A stretch of DNA of 64,000 bases from Hydractinia symbiolongicarpus (taxonomy: Eukaryota > Cnidaria > Hydrozoa > Anthoathecata > Hydractiniidae): positions 4,650,001 through 4,714,000 of the forward strand of contig NC_079881.1 of the NCBI RefSeq assembly GCF_029227915.1, read 5' to 3'. Shown here one piece after another: positions 24,601 to 34,232 of the stretch. A program made the position numbers and the translations under genes. Within the stretch, counting starts at the first letter, position 1. Each line of letters opens with the position of its first letter. Under the pieces are notes generated by a model, which saw only the letters and a program-made list of their open reading frames with translations, was not told the origin of the DNA and searched no databases.

Positions 24601-27600
24601 AGAATAGCAGCTTGATTATTTTTTAACCCCATGTATTAGCACCAAAACAAAAAGAAAAACTTAAATTTTAACTTGATTTATCCACATTTTCGTAACATTT
24701 GGAAATCGGCTAAAGATATTACTCCGACCCTACAGTCTAAAATACTTAACGTTATAAATTTTTTTTTACTCCAGGTTTAGATGTAGCTGACCAACCTGCG
24801 TCCCAACCTTCGCAACAAAATAATATGTTTACTCAACTTTCCCAACCACAACAACCACAACAACAACTTAGCTCTGGAAATTTTCAAATGCAGCCACCTA
24901 TGTCGTCAGTGGGCTATCCTAATCAACCGCCGTTTCACCCAATTGCAACCACCGCTTTACCAACGAACACCCAACCGTTAATAAGTGCGGCGCGTCCGCC
25001 TGTGGCTGACGCAAGTGCCACTCCGCCTATGTCTGCACCGAATAAAAACAGCGCCACTGTTCCACAAAGACGGGATTTATTAGACTTTGATGTTTTCAGT
25101 GAATTTAGATCACCAGAGTTGACCAAGACGAAAAACGGTTCTGATAAGACGGACGCACCAAGTCAATCAGCAGTCGATAATTTGTTGGACATCAGTATTG
25201 AAGGTACCTCAATATTTTACACTTTGTGTTTTTAAGGTATTAAAACTAGATCACTTTACGCATCAATGAAGTATGACGAAAATCAAATACATTTTTTTAC
25301 ATATATTTTATTTGCTAGAATCGCCTTTATAGTTCATTTGTTGTATACCGTTGTTTGAAAATTACATCAAGAGACTTACGGGGTATTTTCTCTTATTTAA
25401 ATTATTTCACTTTAGATGAAAACAAAAATAACAACCAATCACAACCTAGTCAACAAACCCCTGTGTTAACGCAAACTCCTGCACTGGTATCCAATGCTCC
25501 CCCAGAAGCAGTCAATCATCTGGTACAAAATGCGCAGGAAAATTATTTGGTTCCTCTAGATGCTCTCAAACCAAGTAAGTGACTAAGATTTTGCGTGTTT
25601 TTGCACTAAAAATTGAATGTATGGACATCTCTATTAGAAAAGTAAGCGAGGATACGACGTAATGCTTACAGGCTAATTGATCAGTATTACGTACATGTTG
25701 AAAATTTTTTGTCAATGTTTTTTTGTCAATGTCAAAATTTTTTGTCTTGTCAATGATGATAAATGACTCTTCTAATATTTAGCTGATCATCCTCCAATTC
25801 CCATACACGACAAAGATAACATTAAATCTTTTTTAAACATTGTTCAAGTAAGTGTTTCTTCTGTAAGTTATAATAATATTGTAAGTTAATGTTCTGTAAG
25901 TTATAAAAATGTCCTGAACAACGAATCGACTTCGGATGTGATTTTTTATTTTCAGGATACTCGTCCTGGAGCAAACACTAATGTTATTGCCACCATTCTT
26001 TCCACACTTTCTACTCATACTGTCGCCGTCAAAGATTTCGCTATTCAAGTTGCTGTACCAAAGGTAAGTAACTGTCTTTACGTTTGTACTTTACTTTATC
26101 TTCGTTGGCGGTTTACCATTGTCAGCTGTCCTTCGTTTCTAAAAATCAAGGCAAGGTGTCTACATAATCGGCGCAGCTCACCTTCTTTAACAGACTAAGT
26201 TGGGGCGTTAGTGCCAGGCGTTGGTTGCAATGAAATTCAGGCGTTTTTTGCATTAAAGCACCTGGTTAGAAAAATATTTTATTCTTTTATTATTAATTTA
26301 TTTTTGAATCGGCATCCTTATTGAACTACAGGTAATGAGAGTGAAGCTTCAACCAGCTACATCAAACGAACTTGCTCCATTCAATCCGATGCTACCTCCT
26401 CAAGGCATCACGCAGATCATGCTCATCGCTAACCCGGTTAAGGTTTGTATCTTTCTTAAATATACATTTTGCAATATTTTCATGGAAACAATGTCATTGT
26501 CTTATGGTATAATCCAGTTAAGATCTGGGCCTTTCTTAAATATACATTTTGCAATATTTTCATGGAAACAAGGTCAATGTCTTATAGTATAATCCAGTTA
26601 AAACCTGTGTCTTTCTTAAATATACATTTTGCAATATTTTCATGGAAACAATGTCATTGTCTTATAGTATAATCCAGTTAAGATCTGTGTCTTTCTTAAA
26701 TATACATTTGGCAATATTTTCATGGAAACAAAGTCGATGTGTTATCGCTAATCCAGTTAAGGTCCGTGTCTTTCGTAAATATATATATCCTGCAATATTT
26801 TCATGGAAACAATGTCAATGTCTTATGGTACGACCCAACTTCTTTTCGCTTCAACTGACTCCATTTATGTTTTTTGACTAATACTCTGGTGATTTAGATT
26901 TAACTAAAAGCCAAATTGTAGGGATTTTGAAAAAAACTTTATGTTGATACTTCCTTCGAAGGCGTCACCGAAGGATAACATGACGATGTAACTGACTACG
27001 TTTTCTTTTGGCATAAAAAGTACATGTCGGTGTGACATATATTTTTATTTGTAAGAAAGAGAAACATAATCGCTTTTCTTTTTATTCAGGAAAATGTCCG
27101 ACTACGCTTCAAGATTTCTTACGTCATCAACGGTGTTTCTCATGTTGAAAGTTCCAGTATTGACCAACTGCCGATCAGGTGATGCTGTTAAAATTGAAAA
27201 CTTTAATATCGCCTTTTAATATTTCATCAGTTTCATTCTTCTAAATGTTTTGTAGTACTTTGAGGGAAGTAATAATTTTCGTGAGCTTGACAAATCCTGA
27301 TATTTCGCGAGAATTAAATTTCGCAAAAAAAAAGGAATTTGATGACATTTTTATCCTTACTTTTAGTTTTTTAATGGCTTTTTATGTAGGAGATTTAAAA
27401 AAAAAGTTGAAATTCACATATCTATTATATAAGAGCTACTTAAATCAGAAAGAAAAAATTAGTGGAAATCGTTCTTCAAAAAAGTAAAATTTGTACATTT
27501 CGCGAATATTGAATTTTTCAATAATTTTCGCGAAATTGACAAAACTATCGCAATCTAGGATATCCAATTCCCGCAAAAATTAATTCCCTTTAGGTACTAT

Positions 27601-28166
27601 TTGTTATTCAAGTGGTGCTTTACTTTAAACTTTAAACCTAATGTTAAAGACGTTAGTCCTACATTGCGCAGGAAGTTGTTGAAAGCTACATCCTTGCACT
27701 AAATAAGAAAAATTTTCGTTTAATGTGTTTCTTTCGGCAAGAGGGGTTTCTAACGGTAACTTTTCCACTTACCAGGCTTCCTGTCCTGCAGTGGCATATC
27801 TGATTCTTCGTTTCTTTTATGTTTGTACCTTTTTTTTTGTGCTGTATTTTTATCTATTAGAATATACTATATGAATTAGTTTTTTCGCAGAATTTAGTGT
27901 AATCTTGATCCTGTTTGTTTTTTGTTCTATTTATTTATATACCTGTCTTTAATTCTTATTGTTTTATCACGTAAAAGGTGAATTCGTTTGAGTCACAAGA
28001 AGAGTCGAAAAAAAAAATCTTTCTCGTTGGTACTTACCTGAAGCATGTTGTAGTTTTTTAGATTTAATGAATTGTAATTTTCCAATTAAATAGAAAAGTT
28101 AAAAATTAATTATGTTTTTTTTCTTTATCATGATCAAACCTTTTATTTTGCAGAATTGAAGGATGA
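6690..28166 (+). CDS. GGA1: GGA-type clathrin adaptor (VHS-GAT-GAE)
   Basis: ARF-dependent monomeric clathrin adaptor for sorting cargo from the trans-Golgi to endosomes. Eighteen coding exons joined in consistent phase: 6690-6726, 14644-14728, 15561-15636, 18304-18402, 21796-21957, 22604-22666, 23013-23093, 23218-23352, 23628-23712, 24060-24176, 24424-24555, 24775-25203, 25416-25574, 25783-25847, 25956-26063, 26332-26442, 27090-27178, 28154-28166; 681 codons (human GGA1 has 639). VHS domain about residues 1-150 (KFINELIKLLSPK, AWYVGLPQEKKIAEAY), GAT about 170-320 (LRP-type helix KMRPELFRLAS), a Q/P-rich hinge with clathrin-box-like LLDLG, LLDFD and LLDIS, and a C-terminal GAE ear (KVKLQP-like MRVKLQP, ANPVKENVRLRFK). 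Introns 1, 3 and 4 contain large transposon insertions. The last exon adds only IEG before the stop, so the C-terminus is the least certain part. The symbol marks the family; invertebrates usually have a single GGA. Confidence 0.94.
6727..8196. other. GGA intron 1, part before the transposon
   Basis: About 1.5 kb of AT-rich intronic sequence between GGA exon 1 and the left terminus of the 8.2-14.5 kb transposon. No coding exon, RNA gene or repeat of another part of the window was recognised here. Confidence 0.5.
8213..8525. repeat. Subterminal CTTAAG-core motif cluster
   Basis: The motif AAAAAGCCTTAAGT or a one- or two-base variant occurs at 8213, 8288, 8385, 8416 and 8487 on the plus strand and inverted at 8451 and 8512. 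The same motif recurs near the opposite end at 14085, 14290 and (inverted) 14481. Its core CTTAAG is itself palindromic. Clustering at both ends of the element suggests protein-binding sites for transposition. Confidence 0.75.
9026..12741 (+). CDS. Transposase-like protein of uncharacterised DUF7869-like family
   Basis: Seven exons: 9026-9290, 9391-9492, 9659-9697, 9891-9923, 10056-10124, 10253-10546, 10700-12741, giving 947 codons with no disabling change. All six introns are phase 1. The N-terminal exon has a small barrel-like region (RWLVKWDVDQEISSWETENL); the middle is acidic; residues about 300-560 are basic with Cys clusters (CQEKCRLQC, CDTCEAY). The C-terminal half carries conserved blocks AAFDLQKVLLCP, YCYFWNESQCRKGS, FLFCDRCGGQNNN and SGHSHSENDNAHS. 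The acidic residues D642, D719 and D761 in these blocks look like an RNase-H/DDE catalytic triad. From memory these blocks match a widespread uncharacterised family in cnidarians and insects (DUF7869-like); the Pfam name is not verified. Its place between inverted termini supports a transposase role, which is inference. The start could lie further upstream. Confidence 0.82.
12776..13640. repeat. Degenerate 365-bp tandem repeat in the transposon
   Basis: Three diverged direct copies downstream of the transposase gene. The block TTTTGTTCCATT followed by a TTTATTTCTAGATTTAAT-like stretch recurs near 12790, 13155 and 13515, and a second block containing CGTGGCAGTG, then CAGTATCAAATGAT, recurs near 13065 and 13430. 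The period is about 365 bp. The copies sit inside the 6.3-kb element and may form its 3' untranslated and subterminal region. Confidence 0.7.
14076..14485. repeat. 205-bp direct repeat at transposon right end
   Basis: Two adjacent copies start at 14076 and 14281, each beginning GTTAACGTTAAAAAGCC and including the subterminal motif, then a shared stretch with AAGTGTAAGACATATTTAAA. Identity is high but not perfect. They bring extra motif copies next to the right terminus. Confidence 0.8.
15793..16006 (-). mobile_element. Inverted 3'-end fragment of the non-LTR family
   Basis: This segment is a diverged reverse complement of the last 250 bp or so of the retrotransposon at 16067-18019. It starts with a CATCATCATC run, the reverse of the (TGA)n tail, then a CGGCTTAAC-like block, a CCAATCTGATCTAGACTGTG block and CTTACCCAATTATCCTC, in the same order as the complement of the neighbour's end. 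It is a separate, severely 5'-truncated insertion in the opposite orientation, so the two copies meet with their 3' ends facing outwards. Confidence 0.85.
16067..17998 (+). pseudogene. Reverse transcriptase with PHD-like finger, one in-frame stop
   Basis: One reading frame runs from 16067 to 17998, broken only by a TAG at 17345-17347. The first part (426 codons) has reverse transcriptase blocks: the FGFVPGRGTTDAIF finger, the AFVDLEKAFDRVP block with the first catalytic Asp, VHQGSVLSPLLF, and the YADDLVL catalytic pair. It then has a Cys4-His-Cys3 set (CGVC, CQTC, WVHKKC, CKRC) like a PHD finger at about 17199-17335. The part after the stop (NFCYLGDML, WGSETWA-like GSETWAVK, RRLNWLGHLERM, RPTHASMENGR) is the usual C-terminal region of this family. 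The N-terminal endonuclease is absent. It is probably inactive. Confidence 0.85.
16067..18019 (+). mobile_element. 5'-truncated non-LTR retrotransposon
   Basis: Contains a reverse transcriptase open frame interrupted by one in-frame stop and ends in a short (TGA)n tail at about 18004-18021, a typical 3' end of this kind of retrotransposon. No endonuclease domain precedes the reverse transcriptase, so the 5' part is missing. It lies in GGA intron 3 in the sense orientation. The clade was not assigned. Confidence 0.85.
18740..19730 (+). pseudogene. Decayed integrase-core gene remnant
   Basis: In the plus-strand frames, fragments match a transposon integrase family known from many animals: GRLERLGIKKTSTGRC, then GYLQVHWSLVSEGL, then AKLWYINGHAKLKPFGFSIH followed by GCLDGFSRKV, then an NQ-W-IEA block near 19315. 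Several stops and frame changes break it. The first catalytic position of the W-H-I-D-G motif reads Asn (YINGH), consistent with loss of activity. Located in GGA intron 4. The family assignment rests on recalled motifs, not a search. Confidence 0.7.
19868..20305 (+). repeat. Dispersed repeat A, copy 1
   Basis: Matches the reverse complement of 57525-57915 over nearly its whole length. Shared blocks include TTAATCGCACGCCTGA, CTTTTAATC, GCCTATTCATAGCCAACC and a CGACAGAGCAC region. No protein-coding content was recognised. It begins near a GCGTGCGAT-type motif that recurs within each copy. It sits in GGA intron 4. Confidence 0.8.
23752..23829. repeat. 39-bp perfect tandem duplication
   Basis: Two identical adjacent 39-bp units beginning GCTTGAATGACAGCTTG, in GGA intron 9 just after exon 9. 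Perfect identity suggests a recent duplication. Confidence 0.95.
26425..26830. repeat. 80-bp tandem array overlapping GGA exon 16 end
   Basis: Five units with period 79-80 bp; the block CTTTCTTAAATATACATTT starts at 26451, 26531, 26611 and 26691, with a variant at 26770. Each unit ends in a copy of the exon 16 3' end (exon: ATCGCTAACCCGGTTAAG then GT; repeats: AATCCAGTTAAG). The copy near 26760 keeps ATCGCTAATCCAGTTAAG followed by GT, while the earlier three have lost the GT donor. Confidence 0.9.
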
Positions 28167-28333
28167 GTGGCCCCAAAATGCTTCCTTTTATGGAATATAT
28201 TTTTGCGAATGACTACATTTCCCCATATTTGCGGTGATTATTAATATTTTCAGATGATGTGTTATTCCTTCTTTGCGACTAATTTTTAAAATTTAGGCCA
28301 AAATCGCAAAAATAAATTACTCCCATAAACGAG

Positions 28334-28339
28334 AATAAA
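28334..28339 (+). terminator. Candidate GGA poly(A) signal
   Basis: AATAAA on the plus strand, 168 bp after the GGA stop codon. It is the first well-placed signal in the short convergent interval with ERI2. Confidence 0.4.
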
Positions 28340-28354
28340 ATAAACTGTAATAAA

Positions 28355-28360
28355 TTTATT
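28355..28360 (-). terminator. Candidate ERI2 poly(A) signal
   Basis: AATAAA on the minus strand (TTTATT on plus), 107 bp past the ERI2 stop codon and only 15 bp from the plus-strand signal of GGA, so the two transcripts probably overlap at their 3' ends. Confidence 0.4.
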
Positions 28361-28466
28361 TTTTATCACGTTTTCTTCAACACAAAATAACTAACAAAAC
28401 AATAACATAAAATTCTAACAAATATTCACAATATCCTCTTCAAAACAGCAAAACAGATCGTTTCTT

Positions 28467-31400
28467 TTATTTATTGAACATCTTAGCATAATGTTCTTTA
28501 AGCTTTGTCCTGTCTTTGAAAGAAGAATTAGAAACTTGTTCCGGAAACACTGTCGTAGCCTTCCCGCTCTTCGAGTTTCGTGAATTATTCTCCCATTTGA
28601 AAAAGTTACAACCATCTTTTTTGTCGCTACCGTAAGAATGTATTGAACAAGCGTAAAATATTCGATCAATATTGGGTCCTGGATTTAGAACTCTTTTTCG
28701 TTTGCACCGCTTACCGCATTCACATAATGGCGGAGTTACACTGCAACTATTAATAGTATTGATCGGCGCCTCATATCCAGGGGACAGGGTCTTGACATTT
28801 TCAAGGTTTTGTTTAAAACGATCGATGAACTTTAAGTTTCGGTTGGTGGAAACAGGTGTATTGTTTGATATGTTCTTCAATGTTTGGCATTCGTCTCGTG
28901 ATTTTAATTTTCCAGCAGTGCCTAGTAATAAAAGCAATTCGAAAATTTAGGTTCTAATTTGAGCAATTTAAAGCGCTGATAATAAAATGCTGAGTTATCA
29001 CATTGCTATGACGGAGGAGATTTGCACAATAATCTTTTATTTACTTTAATGTTTTTGTGACCCGTAAAATCGTGACAAAATTTGCTGGTAGCATTTAAAG
29101 TGTTTAAGATGAAACAATGTGCCTTTAATGTTTTTTTGTCTTATTTATTTTTTTGTTCGTCACGTGATGCTTCTCTACGAACACGCCCATTTAAACGTAG
29201 TGTATACCTTACAGAGCTGGTTATTGCAAAATTTGTGATATATTCGAATACTAATTAGATATTTATAGCAAGAATAAATATTATTTTTGGCCTGAATTTT
29301 GAAAAAGCTTATAGGCTATTCCCGAAGGTAATTTTCGCGAATTTGGCGATTTTTTTGACTCGCGAATGTTTCTTCTTTTAGAGGTTTTTGTTTTTGCTCT
29401 TATATTGGTCATATTTGGGAAATAAACGTAAATAGTCAGTGATTTGAAATGAGAGTTATAAACAGGTATCTCGTTTTGAATACACCTCTTTACAATAACT
29501 TATAGTCTTAAATTTATTTAGACATGATTAAGTATATTTTAAAATTAGGTGAAATAGAAATAGACGTTTAAATAGAAGAAAAAATTTCTCCGAGCAAAAC
29601 TATTGCGTAAAACATACATGAAAAAAATGATAAAAAAGAACAAAATATCACGAGCATAAATATTTCTTTTAAAACAAAGTGGATTTCACATGTCGAAAAT
29701 GTTTCTTACATCATCATCATTTTCAACAAACTCTGTTATGAAAGTTACATATAAGAAATAAATTGGAGAAAAAAAATATAAAATAAAATATAAAAGTAAT
29801 ACACAAATAATATTCGGTGATATGCTCTACATAATGGCTGACAAGCTGTGAATAGCTAGCACAAAACTTCTGTGCATAAGAAGTGATTGTTATACAAAGG
29901 CAACCACTAAAATAGGTTCGACTGCATTCCCATATAAGAAGAACGAAAGAATCAAACCATTAGTTGGTAAAACAAAACAATGTTTACAACTCTTCTATAC
30001 TAATAAATATACACTCGCAAAAACTCCAATCAAGAAAATAAGAATGTACACCTCGAGTCTATTCTGTTTTCTCAGAAACATTGTGAAAAATGGCTGTTAT
30101 CGTCGACTGCACCTCTCCTAACACCGTGTTCTTTCTATCCGGACTGGTAATTATTCTTATATCTCTATTGTTTTAAACAAGAGATCTATTTTTTAAGCTG
30201 AAATCCCAGTCTGATATTTTTATAAAGCATATTCTTACACAACTTATACAAGAAAAAGCGTGAAACTTTCGCGGTACAAAATCAATTTTCGAAATTAACT
30301 TTCTTTCTCTAGGTTTTGGTTTTTTAGGAAATTATTGTAAGAACAAACTTGTTTTCAAATAATTGAACATTTTGAGGGAATAAACTTTGGCGGTTGACCA
30401 ACCTGTTTTACGGAACAAACTTTCACGCAAATCGAGGTTAAATTATCACGAAAGTTTTTTTTCTCAAAGTCCTTGAAATGCTACATCAAAGACCAGATTA
30501 TTAGTGTTTATTACCTCCCCGCTCTAGCTGTTTCTCATTATCGCCGTTAATCGCATTGATATCCTAAAACAGAAGAGGCTTTTTTATTATAAATCACGAT
30601 TTCGGGTTTTTGTGCACCTGAAACATGAGACAATGAAAGAAAATATTAATAAAAAAAATATTACACAACAGTTACTAAAAATGTGTCCTGTTTTTCTTAC
30701 TATCTTACCAAAAGTAACGACTTAGTCGCCTTCATAACGCATCCATCTTTTACCATTCTCCAAGCTAACTTTGCAGTGTTAATAGCATCATCAATACCTT
30801 TAAAATGTTCATTCGAGTGGTTAAAAAGCTTTGAGCATGGTATCTTAAATTAAAACTAAAAGCAGCAAACACATAGGGAGCAGGGGCGCTTTTAGGAGAC
30901 ACATGGAACATTCGCATTATTTTGTATATTTTGCAGAATGCTTTGTTACAAATGCTAAATCAAGCTCGAAGGACATAAACTTAGAATTTATATTCGTGTT
31001 ATTCTTACAATTCGGAAGTGAAATCTACAAAATCTTACCAGAATGTTCTCTACCAACAAATTCAATACCTAAATCTGTCAAAGCTCCGTTTAAACCCTTC
31101 GGATTACGTCCATAAAAATGCTAAAGTAAAAAAAAAAAACATTGCTACTTGCTGTTAAATTCAATTTAGTATGCATACAATAATACACATACAGTATTGG
31201 CATTTGATGAAATCTGTAAATCAAATCTGTGTTTTTTGTATGCGCCATTTTTGACTCAAAAAACTTACAAACTATATCTAAACTGTTATTGCACTGATTT
31301 TTTAACCTGACGAAGCCTCTGTATCATAGGAACCACATCCATGCTTATATCGAAAAAAAAACACGTTAATTGATTTACAGCATTTTTACATTAGTTTATT

Positions 31401-33025
31401 CATACATTCTTAATTTCGCAGAAACGGAACAAATTATCATTTTTTACAGTACATTTGAAGATTTTATAAGTATAATTTAGAACAACAAACCCTGTATGTG
31501 TTTCGTAAGTCAACCCAACTTTTCAAGTAAGGAAAACAATTCAATCTTTTACGCTTGCACTCATAGTTTAAACAAACATTAAGGTCCCAATCTGTGTAAA
31601 AAGAATAAACGTAATGTAGCTTCTACACCAAGTTGAAATAGGAGTAAAATATTCAACAACAATTTGAAAAGATTTCAGCAAAAGCTGGAAGTAAATATGT
31701 AATCCACCTAAAATAGATCGAGTGAGTGCAGACGTTGAAAATAACAACCTTTCTCGTAAGAACTTTTCTTGCACAGATTGTAAACATACATTAAAACCCA
31801 AAGCGTCTTTACTTTACATACCTGACCATGTAGCACATATGCAGTTAACTTGTTGATCAACACGTGTAGGTGGTAGTGCAATATTTTGCTTCTTTGTGCA
31901 TGTTTTAACCCATTCGTCAAAAAGTTTCAAGCATGTTCCAATAGGTATGCCAGAATCTACTTTCTCCTGGAGTGTAAGAAATGAATTGTAAAGATATCTG
32001 GGGTTAGTTTAATTCTTAATGAAATATCACAGTAAATTAAAAGAAAATTTGCATCAAGCTTAAAAAATAATAGTCAACTATTGATGTTAATGGTATAAGA
32101 GAACCTGACATGTTTTAGGACATGAACTAACACAACCAATTGATTTGTATATACAATGAATTCTTTACAAAGCCTCTGACAGTGATGTGAATGGTCTGCG
32201 TAAACTCTTCTTAGTCTATGTAGGGTGTCAATATTAAAATTATTATCGTAAATCCAACATAGCAACATCTCCAGACAATCAAAACAGTCAGCTTGAAATA
32301 ATTACCTGTGAAATACCAGTTAAATCTTTGCAAAATTGACTCAACTTTGCATGTTCGCTTGGCTGTACATAATGATGAAATTTATCTTCAATTTCTCCAC
32401 CGGAAGTATTTAACAAAACAGCTGGGAATTCAACTAAATTAGAATAAAAACAGACTTGTCCACAAAATTCCTCATTTCATAATAAATTTTGTAGAGGTTT
32501 GCTAAAGTACTTTAACAGAATAATAAAATGATTAATTTATAAGAAATTCACATCTATATAGATAGTCCATTAAAAAATCAACTGCTCACATTCATGTGGC
32601 TTTCCAGATTAATTGACGGTTATTATAATGTTTAAAAGTTTAATGTGTAATGAAACTTACTAATTTCAGGACTAAATGAGTTGTTTTTGTCTTTCCAGCA
32701 TGTTGACTCAAAATCCAAAACAATAAGATAAGAAAAGATTTGATCTAAATAAATTTGCATATAAGAAATTGACTTTCCAATTATTCTCCATTATGTATAT
32801 ATATTGAAATATTTATGAATTTACAGGTTTTTTTAGTAAGTTAATGGAATATATATTGGCCCATTTAGCCAAAAAATGTTTTGTCATTTTTGAACGACAA
32901 GGTCATTATAAACACTATTCTTATTGATGCACATACCTGTTTTTTTTAATTTGTTTCTCGTTCTACCACAATTTGAAGATAGATTTGGCAGAGTTGATGA
33001 ACGTCTTTTTAGTAAGCCTAGTTTT
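28467..33025 (-). CDS. ERI2: ERI2-like 3'-5' exonuclease with GRF zinc finger
   Basis: DEDDh exonuclease of the ERI1/ERI2 family, predicted to trim RNA 3' ends. Nine exons on the minus strand joined in phase: 33025-32937, 32744-32661, 32433-32306, 31966-31822, 31591-31491, 31120-31039, 30797-30709, 30563-30515, 28921-28467. The exonuclease has YLIVLDFESTCW (first Asp and Glu), IEFPAVLLNT, DWDLNVCLNYECKRK, NPKGLNGALTDLGIEF and REHSGIDDAINTAKLAW (catalytic His and Asp). The last exon has the GRF finger: PPLCECGKRCKRK, then NPGP, FYACS, and CNFFKWE, as in human ERI2. About 407 codons are well supported. The first coding exon is uncertain: 33453-33323 is open, starts with ATG, has a GTAGG donor and fits phase 2, but does not resemble the ERI2 N-terminus. 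Confidence 0.92.
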
Positions 33026-33322
33026 CTATAAAAACACCATATTAATCTTTTGGTAAATTTTTAAATTTTAAAAAAAATAAAGTTGCATGCAATTGTGGTT
33101 TAGTTTAATTTGTTTCATGTTTACGCCACCCTCAAAAACATGATTGGTTAGCGTCACCTAAATTTTGAGTCGGTAAATTTATGAAAACAATAAACCAAAC
33201 AATGGTAAAACTTGTGCCTTTTGTTCTTCTGCATGGCAGAGATAACAAAATTTAATAAAATTGCCCTACACATCTTTGCACATTATAGACCAAAGTTGAT
33301 TGATTGTTCATGTGTTTCCTAC

Positions 33323-33453
33323 CTAAGGTGAAAGTCAACTTTAAATCGAAAAGAATGGCATAGTAGAAAGTTTAATAGAAACAGAAATGCACCCACAACC
33401 TCAAAATGGCGATGATTCCAGCAAAATGATTGGTCAAAACAAAGGAAAACCAT
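33323..33453 (-). other. Candidate first coding exon of ERI2
   Basis: An ATG at 33453 opens 43 codons plus two bases to a CTTAG-GTAGG donor at 33323. Its phase fits the next ERI2 exon at 33025, giving HLRKLGLLKRR across the junction. The translated part is hydrophobic and does not look like other ERI2 N-termini, so it may be a chance open frame. Confidence 0.3.
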
Positions 33454-33491
33454 GAAAAAGTTGATTAACTTAAAATAACAAAACTGCAACT

Positions 33492-33830
33492 TATAGACCT
33501 TCTGAATGTTTACATTTTCCGCGGTAAGCCCTTTCGGCTTTAAGAAGTGCGTGGCAGAAAAAAGTATGCGAGTGCTAGGTGATGTGAGGTCCTCTTTAGT
33601 CGGTTTCTTCGCACAAAGGTATCATTACGACTTTATATGAATATATGTCAATCAGAAGTTATCCATCTACACTCGATAATAGTTTAAAGTCCCAAAAATT
33701 TTTCCGCAAAAAGAAGTGGGCTGAAAAAGACCTTTTTCCAGCAAGCTTCGCATCTTTCTGCCTGCCATGCAGTTGTTAGAGCCAGAAGGGCCTACTGCGG
33801 AAAATGGAAACATTCAAAAACGTCTATATA
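33492..33830. mobile_element. MITE family B, copy 1
   Basis: A 339-bp element with inverted ends of about 50 bp: left TATAGACCTTCTGAATGTTT, right the complement of TATAGACGTTTTTGAATGTTT-like sequence, each continuing into a TTTTCCGCGGTAAGCCC-like block. No open frame. Further copies lie at 62478-62722 and, interrupted, at 58330-60955. TA at both ends suggests a TA target site. Confidence 0.85.
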
Positions 33831-33964
33831 TATAGAATTTTTGAGTTGTCCAGGAGAAACTTTCACCTGACTGACAGAGCGACTCACTGCAATTAGAAAT
33901 AATCCTAACTAAACATATTCTTAAGGTAAGGGTAAGGCATCTTTTTGCCTGTCAAGTTATGTTA

Positions 33965-34232
33965 GCCGCCATAGATTAGTGGTTATAGCGCTCGTACTTT
34001 GTGCGGAAGACCAGGGTTCTATTCCTCTTGACGGCGATTCAACATGGGCGAGTGAATGTTACCATAGCCGCGGGTTAACCTAAGCCATGTGAGGAAATTG
34101 GGGAGATGGCACACTGTGTGGGCCGTTGGATGTTGCTGAGAGTTGTCTAGTAGAGCGCGGGCACTAATTGGGTCTCCTGGAAAAAATAGACAGGGTGATA
34201 TTTGTGAGGCTGGCCATGTAAAATACGGGAAC
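33965..34232 (+). mobile_element. tRNA-derived SINE
   Basis: The first 72 bases resemble a tRNA gene: acceptor GCCGCCA pairing 6 of 7 with TGACGGC, a pol III A box TAGATTAGTGG and a B box GGTTCTATTCC. A non-tRNA body follows (AGCCATGTGAGG, TGGGCCGTTGGATGTTGC, GGGTCTCCTGG, GGCTGGCCATGTAAAATACG). The anticodon loop could read TGT (Thr) but the stem is weak. The relation to a named SINE family was not established. Confidence 0.7.

Noticed and set aside
30054-30131. Use of this open segment as an internal ERI2 exon
   Set aside because: From its stronger acceptor the required phase meets a stop at once, and exon 30515 joins exon 28921 directly in frame; kept only as a possible alternative end.
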